64,000 nt of DNA from Artemia franciscana. Lineage: Eukaryota > Arthropoda > Branchiopoda > Anostraca > Artemiidae. The notes beneath the pieces were generated by a model. It was not told where the DNA came from and did no database searches. It worked only from the letters and a program-made list of their open reading frames with translations. Shown here in pieces: positions 54,982-64,000 of this stretch (position 1 is its first letter; each line of letters starts with the position of its first letter). The stretch covers positions 38,055,823 through 38,119,822 of the forward strand of contig NC_088873.1 of NCBI RefSeq assembly GCF_032884065.1, given 5' to 3'. The translations under genes and the position numbers were made by a program.

Positions 54982-56994
54982 GTTCGTTTTCATTTTTGTG
55001 GGTTTATTATTATTATTGTTATTATTACTTAATGTTATTCACTATTATTATTATTATTATTTAATGTTATTTTGTTGATCTAGAAATAGTTTTCGGAAAC
55101 TGATTTCCAATTATGTTATGAATGTGATTTTGGGGGCTCGGCTTATTCCCTTTCCTTCGCAGGAAATTCCCACCCCCCCTGTAATGTCCCTCCTGAAAGA
55201 TCCATCAAAGGTAAAAACTGCGCAGCCAAAAGGAAATTAAGACAAATAAAAAGTACAAAGAAAAGTATAATTGTGCATCAGCTATTATGAAGGAAGGACG
55301 GTGGGCCATTGTTAAGTTGGGAGGAGGGATGCTAGATGCCTAAAGGATATGTTTCCAAACCCAAATTGGCTATATCTGTATGAGCTTCGGATAAACTGGG
55401 ACAGGGTATTCGGGGGGCTGGGGGAGGGGAGAATCTTTCATCACCCTTAATTTAGGCTAAGCTTAAATAAGGGTACTGTAGAGAGATATCTCCCTTCTTA
55501 TTGCAGAAAAATCTCTCTAACCTCTATATTAAAGCTTCATTTAACTAATATAATTTGCTTCGTAATTCATAAAATTGGATGCCGGTGTCCCCCTTAAAAC
55601 CCCCCATCCCATAGAAAATTCCCCCATACGCAAAATTGAGCAGGCATAGAGAAAGATCAAAATAAGTACCGCACAATTTCAATCAAATATTCTAAAGGGT
55701 ATTCAAAGGACCAGATATCAAAATCAATATTAGGAGAGGGACTGGCTAGTCGTCAATCACTTCTGACTTTAAAGAGAGGACTAGAACTCTCAATTTCTGA
55801 TCAAATGAGCATTCTCAGAAGTTTATATATTTACGAGGGGGGTGTTGGGGATGAGAATGGGGCATCCCTCTCCTATATGAAATAAGTTCTGCTCGTTTCG
55901 GGTTTAATATTATTTTTACTTTCATAATAAAGGTGTAGACAAATATTTCTAGAAATCCAAAGATATTATACATCAATTTCCACCTACACCTCTCCTTCCT
56001 TAGAATTAATTATGTATTTATCTGAAGGCTAACTGAGAGTTAGGATCTTTTTGTATTGAAATCTACCTTTTGAGGCACCTGCCTTTCCCTAAAAATAAAA
56101 TGATCAGAGAACTCTACTCTAGAGGTTTATAGCTCTTTTCTAAAAAAATTAGAGCTTTTTTTTGTGAAAAATATCACTGATGTTTATTGTTTGTTATTTC
56201 ATTTTTTTCCCCTAGGGATGATAATATCAAACCAAGGGTCCTACAAGATCGATATAGGGATTATTCGTATACAATTTTAAGTTTCATTTTAACTAACCCA
56301 ACAGATGGGAGGGCAAAGAGCCCCCTTCTTATATCCCTAGTTTCCCTAAAGACATCCCAATAAAAATGTGAAACAACTATTTGGTTCATCATATAATGGT
56401 CCAATTAGTATGCCAGGACGGGGGGGGGGGGGGCTAGTTACACATGATCTTTTTCTTCTTAAAAAAAGTACAAGAACTTCTGTTTTCTTCTAATGAGCTC
56501 TGTCTAGGGTTTCTATGACCTTCCCTTCCATATGAAGTACCTCTGGTAAAAAAAATATTTATAATGATGCATTGAAGCTTTATGGCCATTTGCTATAGGC
56601 AACGACAGACCGTCTCCTACTGATATGGTTTGTTTCCTTCACGTTTTTTCCTCAGAAAATTTTGCCCCTGTCCTAGAACCCCATCTGATATCTGGTCCTT
56701 TGCAACGCTTAAGGACGTCTGGACAAGGTTTCAAGCCTCCTTTTTTTTTGAATAGTTGAAAATATCAATGAATTTACATCCAAGAATGACCTAACCTCCA
56801 CAACTTCTGGGATAAGGACTGAAAATTATGTCAAATGTCAATTCTTTGTAGGTATAGTTTAGACTGGAAAGGGTGGGGGGGGAGGTTTAGTCTTAGGAGT
56901 GTATTGGAGTCAGTCTTTAGAATCGTTTTTTTTTGGAAAAAATAATTATTTTGCTTTGGAAAGGGGGAGGGGTTAGTGGCCTAAAGTCTTTCCT

Positions 56995-59900
56995 GACCAA
57001 TTTTAAACTTACAGTCGTAAGCCCTTGGGCCAAGGGGACTAAGTAAGGTATAAGGAAACTATTTAATGATTGGTTCCTTTGAAACTGGTCCCTCCTCTTA
57101 TAGCATGGGCTCCAAAAAGGGCCGAATCTTTCCAATTTGCCTTAAACTTACGAGAAACTTTTGGCTAAGGGGTCCTAATGCAAAAGGGAATAGATATTTA
57201 TATCCCCTCAAAATGCAGCCCAAAAAAGTGTCAAAAACTTTTTTTCTCATCTATTTCTAACAGAAAGGACTATTTTAGAAACTTAAAAGGGGGACTGTTC
57301 TATTAAAAGTTGAAAGTTCTTCTATTTTTTTTCAAAGGCCGAAAGCTACTAGAGGGTATTACACCTCCCTCTCGCTTCCTTTTCTGAAATCTGGCCTTCC
57401 TCTAATGCGTTTGATATCGAATGAGATTTTGAGATATCTGTCTCATTCGAAAATCTCCAAATGTCTTTTAAGTTTGTCTTTGAAGTTGATACCAGTCCCA
57501 TAACCGCAATGTTAAACTTTATCTTATTCTGCAATGATAACACAAAAAAAGTATTAAAATAGATTGGTATTGCAAAAACAAATACTATGAGACATTCTAC
57601 AACACGTATTTGGCCTACATTTTGGAATATTGGTAAAATATTCCATAATCTCTTCCTTTCTTTTTTTTTATTCGTCGTATTTTCTCTGTGCCTGCTTAAT
57701 CTTTGAATTTGGGATAATTTTCAGTGGGGTTGATAAGCCTAGCACCGTTGTATTGATCCAGTTTTTAAGAAATGGTTAATCCGGGTGGATTTGATCTCCT
57801 AATCTAGAGAGTCTTTTGTTTCTTTTTGTTTTAGTGCAAAAAACCTAGATTAAAGCTCAAATTTAGCTATTAACAGCAAGCCTGGTGATTTCGCCTCAAC
57901 TGCCATTTCATATTTAGATGTTAGTTGGGAATTTGTCAAACTGTAAGCTCCCCCAACTCAAATCAGTCTACAGTGATAAATACCTATATTGATGTTCCTT
58001 TTTGATAATAATACAAATAAAATGGAAAAATAAATGTCACTCAGTAACTTCTGAAGAGAACCAACAGAAAATGAGCAAGGTTGTTTGTTGTACAGCTGCG
58101 TACGCTCCTTCTCCGCACCAACCTGTTTCAAGCTTCACTCTTTACTCCCTTCTTTAACTTTCTTTTCTACTGTTTATTATGACCTCTTCTCGACCCATTC
58201 GTAGATGTCCTCCCTTTTATTTGGTCCGTAGATGGATGCCCGAAAAGCCCAATTCTATCATACACCTATCATAACTCATCCGCAAAAAGGTAATCGGACC
58301 ACATTTTCACTGCCTATCATTTGATATATGGTTATTCAAAAAAGCATCTGAACTTTTCCTTAGACAATTCCAAAAAAAATCAAAAAACGATTGCTGAGGG
58401 TGGGTGTTAGAGGGTTTTTAACTGCTTTGGAAGACCAGTTTACGAGTCTGAAATTAATTTAGTTTTTAGGAGAAATAGTGTTTTATATGCGTTTTTACGA
58501 CCAGTTTACGAGTTGCAGAAATATTTTGGAGGTGGGGGGGGTCAAAGTCTAAAATATTACCCTACATTCGGAGGTAACCGCCCTCAACATCCCTTTGTGA
58601 ACTTCAAGCATCTGAACTTTTCCTTAGACAATTCCTGTGGAAAGTAGCTAGAAGGTCTTGCTCGCCCTTTTGAATTGCCCATGTTTCAAGCTAAACTTGA
58701 CAACTGCATTTTTGCTTCTTCCAGCAACCCAGTTATACTTTAGAAATTATCTTCCTGTTCTTGCAAAGTTTTCAACTGTAAAAGATACTGTTCTCCTTGG
58801 CTTCTCCTTTTTACACCTTTTCTGCATCCACTGTTTTTGCTAATAATGCTGCCTAAATAAGTGAAGCTGCCCATTCCTTGGTCGTCTCCTGGCTCTCTTC
58901 ATCACCTCTTCATCCACATTTAGTCCTAGTTGCATGACTTGGTCTTCTTAACATTAGCTTTAGATTTCAAAGTTTCAAACAGTTCGTGGTAAGGAACTGT
59001 AGTAAGGAGCGATCCGGCTCAATAGTAACCAAAACTCTAAAAAATTGAATTTTGATATCAATAGCTACATCAAAAGAATCGCATTTTAATGATGATTTTA
59101 AATATATAACTTTCATCAAGTTTAGTCTTACCCATCAAAAGTTACGAGCCTGAGAAAATTTGCCTTATTTAGGAAAATAGGGGATAACACCTCCTAAAAG
59201 TCGTACGATCTAAACGAAAATGACACCATCAGATTCAGCGTATCAGAGAACCCTACTGTAGAAGTTTCAAGCTCCTATCTACAAAAATGTGGAATTTTGT
59301 ATTTTTTGCCAGAAGACAAATCACGGGGTCATGCCCGTGATTTTTTTTTCAGGGGTCATCGTATCGACCAAGTGGTCCTAAAATGTCGCAAGAGGGCTCA
59401 TTCTAACGGAAATGAAAAGTTCTAGTGCCCTTTTTAAGTGACCAAAAAAATTGGACGGCATCTAGGTCCCCTCCCACGCTCATTTTTTTCCCAAAGTCAA
59501 CGGATCAAAATTCTGAGATAGCCATTTTGTTCAGCATAGTCGAAAACCATAATAACTATGGCTTTGGGGATAACTTACTCCCCCACAGTCCCTGGGGGAG
59601 GGGCTGCAAGTTACAAACTTCGACCAGTGTTTACATATAATAATGGTTATTGGGAAGTGTACAGACGTTTTCAGGGGGATTTTTTTGGTTTTGGGGGTAG
59701 AGTTGGGGGAGGGGGCTATGTGGGAGGATCTTTCCTTGGAGAAATAAGTCATGGGGGAAGAAAAATTTAATGAAAAGGGCGCAGGACGAATCTGGTCACG
59801 TTAGAAAAAAACGTCAAATTCAGAGCTTAATATACAATGCTGGGTGTTCGGAGCCTCTCTATTATGGAGTATAATTTGAAAATAACACAACTATACGAGC

Positions 59901-62850
59901 GATAAAATATATATGCCACAACCATAACTGAACTAACGAAAGAACTGCTAAGAGATAACACAACTGTAAAGCGAAAACCGGTGAAAACTAACGGGAAAAT
60001 AAACGAACTAAGAGGTGGAAGGGGCCCAGAGAAAAAAAATACAATCCTTTTCCACTTTTGAGCCTAACTTCCGCAAAGGAGTAATAATGTCAGAAGCCCC
60101 GAAATACCGAATTATTTTCTTTTCAAACAGTTCGTGGGAACGAACTGTAGTAAGGCGCGACCCGCCTCAACAGTAGACGAAACTCTAAAAAACGGAATTT
60201 TGATGCTAAAATATACATCAAAAGAATTAAAGTTTCATGCTGATTTTAAATATGTACGTTTCATCAAATTTAGTCTTTGTCATCAAAAGTTATGAGCCTG
60301 AGAAAATTTGCTTTATTTTAGAAATAGGGGGAAACACCCCTTAAAAGTCACAGAATCTTAACGAAAATCACACAATGGCATTCGGCGTATCAGAGAACTC
60401 TGTAGTAAAATTTACAGGCTCCTATCTACAAACATGTGGAATTTCGTATTTTTTGCCAGAAGACAAATCAGGGATGCGTGTTTATTTGTTGTTTTTTGTT
60501 TTTTTCCCCAGGGGTCATCGTATCGACCAAGTGGTCCTAGAATGTCGCAAGAGGGCTCATTCTGACGGAAATGAAAAGTTCTAGTGGCTTTTTTAAGTGA
60601 CCAAAAAATTGGAGGACACTTAGGCCCCCTCCCACGCTCATTTTTCTCCAAAGTCAACAGATCAAAATTTTGAGATAGCCATTTTATTCCGCATAGTCAA
60701 AAACCATAATAACTATGTCTTTGGGAATGACTTAATCCCCCAAAGTCCCTGGGGGAGGGACTGCAAGTTACAAACTTCGACCAGTGTTTACATATAATAA
60801 TGGTTATTGGGAAGTGTACAGTCGGTTTCAGGGGATTTTTTTTGGTTTTGGGGGTGGGGTTGAGGGGAGGGGGCTACGTGGGAGGATCTTTCCATGGAGA
60901 AATATGTCATAGGGGAACAGAAATTCAATGAAAAGGGCGCAGGATTTTCTAAAATTACTATAAATAAAACAATGAAAAAATAAACATGGAAAAGTTTTTT
61001 TTCAACTGAAAGTAAAGAGTAGCATTGAAACTTAAAACGAACAGAAATTATTACGCATATGAGGGGTTCTAAAAATACTTTAGCATAAAGAGCGAGGTAT
61101 TTAGGAGGAGATAAATACCTCGCTCTATATGCTATAGTATTTTTAGTAATTTCAACTATTTATTCTACGGCCTTTCTGATTCAGGGGTCATTCTTAAAGA
61201 ATTGGGACAAAACTTACGATTTAGTGTAAAGAACGAGGTATTAACGAGGGTACAAACCCTCTCATATACATAATAAAAATTAAAGAATATAAAAGTTTGT
61301 TACGTAAGATAATTCTTAAGCTACATATATTTTTTACTAATAGAAAAATTCGTCGAAACATTGCATGGCAACTAGGCCTCCTTTCCCATCCCTTTTTCTC
61401 AAAATCGTCTGATCAAAACTAAGAGAAAGCCATTTAGCCAAAACAGGAATTAATATGCAAATTTCATTTTAATAATTTATGTGTGGAGAGCCAAAATCAA
61501 ACATGCATTAATTCAAAAACGTTCAGAAATTACATAAAAAAAACTAGTTTTTTAACTGAAAGTAAGGACCGACATTAAAACTTAAAACGAACAGAAATTA
61601 CTCCGTATATGAAATGGGTTGTCCCCTCCGCAATCCCTCGCTCTTTACGCCAAAGTTTGACTCTTTGCCACAACTCTGCTTTTTAATACAATTAAAAGCT
61701 TTAGCGTAAAGGGCGAGGGATTGCGGAGGGGACAACCCATTTCATATAAGGAGTAATTTCTGTTCGTTTCAAGTTTTAATGTCGCTCCTTACTTTCAGTT
61801 AAAAAAAACTAGTTTTTTTATGTAATTTTACAGCTAGAGTTCATAGCCTTCTATGACTGCCAGTTAAGCAATATCATCCCTGAATTAAAAAAGAATGAAG
61901 TGTGATTGTCAAGACCTTATATACCCTATTCGAGTTTATTGCTACTAACACATTAGTTTGTATAAGTTATCCCGTTTGGCTACCGACGTCAAGAACGTCA
62001 AAAAAATTGTAATAATCATGACAAATAATCAGAAAAGAAATTGATCAAATTAAAATTAGTAAAATTTCAAAATTAGCATTTTCTTCGTAATTGTCGGAAA
62101 GCCATTTAAATATGTCTCTGGGGATGACATAACCCACCAGCATCACGAGCAAGAACCCTTAGAATGAAATACTAGTTGTTCATTGATAGATCTTAGTAGA
62201 AAAAGGTAGGTATGTTTGGTCTTAGCTAATGGACTATTTTAAAACTTTCAGGGACTGTTCCCTGTGCCAAAGGGATGAGGAAGTGTGCCCAAAAATAACT
62301 TGAAAATCTGTTCATATTTGATTGGTTGAAATTTTACATCCATAAGTCATGGATGAAGGAGACTGAAAGACAAAAAAAAAATTATTTAAGGGGTATGGAC
62401 CACCAGAAAATGGGTTAGACCGCTTTTTCTTTTTTCTTGGTCTTTAAATTAGTTGTCTTTTCAGGAGTGTTGCGAGCCAAGCTCTTTTTTTGCACGGAAA
62501 ATAAAAATTGTAAAATATAAACTTAGCTTTCAGGCTATTTTATTTTTTTTTATTTGGGTTATCCAATTGTTCTCTTGCTATACTTATTGATTCGTATACT
62601 AAACTCAAATATTTTATGATAAATCCGAACATGTGAGCATTGAGAATCATTTTTTTTTTGCGCCGAAAATAGAGTTTGGGCAGCTTAAACTTAAGTTAAG
62701 GCTATGTTTTGTTGCTTTTTAGATATGAATCATCCTTAAAAAGGTGTAAAATTTAAAATTAAAATGTCACCTCTTTGTTTTTTTCGAAAGAACCAAAATT
62801 TTAAGTCTTTCTGTTATGCAAAGATTTTTTTTTAGTTATTTTATATTTTG
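56995..62850 (+). repeat. Duplicated block X (direct copy of 1.2-7.2 kb)
   Basis: Starts in the 230-bp boundary repeat and ends just before exon e. Contents in order: plain intron, LINE C-terminal relic (58,590-58,975, minus strand), R1 copies (58,975-59,785 and 60,120-60,950), short palindrome (about 61,080-61,140) and fold-back MITE (61,530-61,832). Confidence 0.85.
61530..61832. repeat. Fold-back MITE, copy in block X
   Basis: Same element as at 5,818-6,115, with ends TTACATAAAAAAAACTAG and CTAGTTTTTTTATGTAA. Its presence in both blocks means that the insertion predates the X/X' duplication. Confidence 0.8.
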
Positions 62851-62857
62851 TTTTCAG

Positions 62858-63024
62858 TCCGTGAAATAGTATCTTCCCGGCCAGTCGAGCAAGTTGAAAG
62901 ACTGCTCGAGGCTAGTTTAGTAGCAGCCGAAAGGTCTTTGGAAACGGCGTGTCATCGTACATGTGCCTTTCGAATTCTTAGTTCAGATGTCTTCTTACCG
63001 GCTTGGCTTGTAAAGTCCTACTCG
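62858..63024 (+). CDS. NUP160: Nup160 homologue, exon e
   Basis: Acceptor TTTTGTTTTCAG, donor TCG|GTAAGT. 167 nt; the two leading bases complete a Val codon with exon d. Translation REIVSSRPVEQVERLLEASL, then ETACHRTCAFRILSSDVFLP, then AWLVKSYS. The final LPxWLxxSY motif is a hallmark of the Nup160 C-terminal solenoid, just before the last helices. Clean exon with no lesion. Further 3' exons must lie beyond the window. Confidence 0.85.
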
Positions 63025-64000
63025 GTAAGTTTTTTTTCTGTAAAGGTGAATTTGATTTTTTTTTTTCTTTTTTTTTCCGAAGCAAGAGGAAAGTCCTGTT
63101 AACCATCCTAATTTCTTCTTGCTTGCATAGTTTTTCTTCTCTATTTATATTAAAGTTTCCCTCTAGCATGAACTAATGTATTTCCTTCTTCGTGGCTTTT
63201 TAATATACTAATTTATATTTAGATTTATCAAAAAGAGAGCAAACCTTTTGAACTTAAGAAATGTCCACGATTTGCTCAATTTTCATAGTCAAATACAATT
63301 TATTACAATTTTTCTTCTTTTTTGGAGGAAGCGCCATGTTCTCGTTAGAAGAGGACGTCGAGAAAATGACATAAAATGGAAAAACGATAAGAATAGAATT
63401 CAATAATTTTAATTAACGTAAGCTTAATTTTAAGAAGAGTATGCATAGATGGATGATACTCCGGGTAGATTCATGTGGATCTTGAATACTCTTATCGTGT
63501 GTCAAGTCCTCTTAAGGGGAAGGGGGGCGCCGTCTAGAAAAATTGAAAAAAGGTAATTTATTCGTTATACTAGCAGTAGAAAAGTAGGCCGCCTCCACCT
63601 GTCTCGTCAAGACCCAACAAGTATTACCTTCATCATGTGTGAAATCCTTTTTTAGAGTGAGGTCATCTAAAAGAAACTGATAAAAAGGATTTTCTTTTAT
63701 AATGACACTAATGAAACCCCAGACCCACCCTCAACAGAAAAACTGAAAAAGCTTCCCTGTAGCCAAGATTGTATCTAGGGGGTGGGTTGGATTTGACCTC
63801 CTGCCCCAGAAATGTTTGTCCGACTCGTAAAAACGTAACAAAAATGAATTAAACAATTTTTGATGCGTTTTTGTAAGTTTTTAAACCCCCCCCCCCCCCC
63901 TCTCAATAAAAAATCTTGTATACGCCGCTGTCTGTAGCTATTCTCGTTGGCCATCGATCCGTAGATAATTTTGTAGATTGTGTTTGGGTGTACGCTTTCA
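63025..64000. other. Start of the next Nup160 intron, no gene seen
   Basis: AT-rich sequence with poly-C at 63,885-63,900. No second exon with a matching phase was found before the window ends. Confidence 0.5.

Larger units (their letters stand above)
51815..57218 (+). repeat. Duplicated block Y' (direct copy of 29.05-34.08 kb)
   Basis: Begins in the CAGAAAT minisatellite and runs to the 230-bp boundary repeat, then continues without a break into block X. It retains Nup160 exon d, which block Y has lost, so Y' is the more complete copy. Confidence 0.85.
54982..62857 (+). other. Nup160 intron d (~7.9 kb)
   Basis: Contains a (TTA)n stretch at about 55,005-55,070, the rest of block Y' and nearly all of block X with its LINE relic and R1/fold-back repeats. 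The two blocks that recur elsewhere in the window are one continuous intron here, which makes this the likely ancestral arrangement. Confidence 0.6.

Overview
The window looks like a repeat-choked stretch of an arthropod nuclear genome. It is AT-rich, has kilobase-long introns with GT/AG splice sites, LINE and LTR-retrotransposon debris, Helitrons and very long (AT)n arrays. A branchiopod crustacean such as Artemia is my best guess from the general look of the repeats, but the sequence does not prove it. No rRNA, tRNA or CRISPR was seen.

The only host gene I can identify is the C-terminal half of a nucleoporin Nup160 homologue on the + strand. Its exons lie at about 20,387-20,687, 26,628-26,818, 29,632-29,828 (with a second copy at 52,384-52,579), 54,851-54,981 and 62,858-63,024. 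Splice phases agree across the whole chain. The gene is not clean: the first exon has an in-frame TAA three codons before its donor, one copy of the duplicated exon has lost its AG acceptor, and the other copy has a 1-nt deletion. Either this is a dying or duplicated gene, or the window contains assembly or consensus errors.

Layout. 0-1.2 kb: a small inverted-repeat element and plain sequence. 1.2-7.2 kb: a near-identical copy (X') of the intron block at 57.0-62.85 kb (X). 7.2-9.7 kb: inverted and partial copies of the same intronic repeat family. 9.7-13.2 kb: a patch of short ORFs, including a lysine-rich protein behind three perfect TGACGTCA sites. 14.3-18.9 kb: a LINE scrap, then a decayed Helitron with Rep, HUH and helicase remains. 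19.2-20.2 kb: another repeat copy. 20.4-29 kb: Nup160 exons and introns, a gag/protease scrap and a minisatellite. 29.05-34.08 kb: block Y, a direct copy of 51.8-57.2 kb (Y'). 34.4-35.2 kb: convergent LINE fragments.

36.9-51.8 kb is an imperfect palindrome of about 15 kb. Its outer arms carry LINE pieces and Helitron ends. Its inner arms carry two divergently oriented copies of an ankyrin-repeat ORF followed by an ORF with duplicated F-box-like (PRANC-like) modules, and broken Helitron N-terminal coding pieces sit at the axis. Helitron 3' hairpins, helicase tails, (AT)n arrays and a GGGACAC/ATGACGACC minisatellite fill the space between the arms.

The most interesting unit is the ankyrin plus F-box-like gene pair in Helitron surroundings, doubled head to head. 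Next are the repeated perfect CRE octamers (TGACGTCA, 15 counted by eye), which cluster upstream of the Helitron ORF, the unrelated lysine-rich ORF and at several Helitron ends. All coordinates were read by eye; block edges and splice sites not at an obvious motif may be off by several bases.
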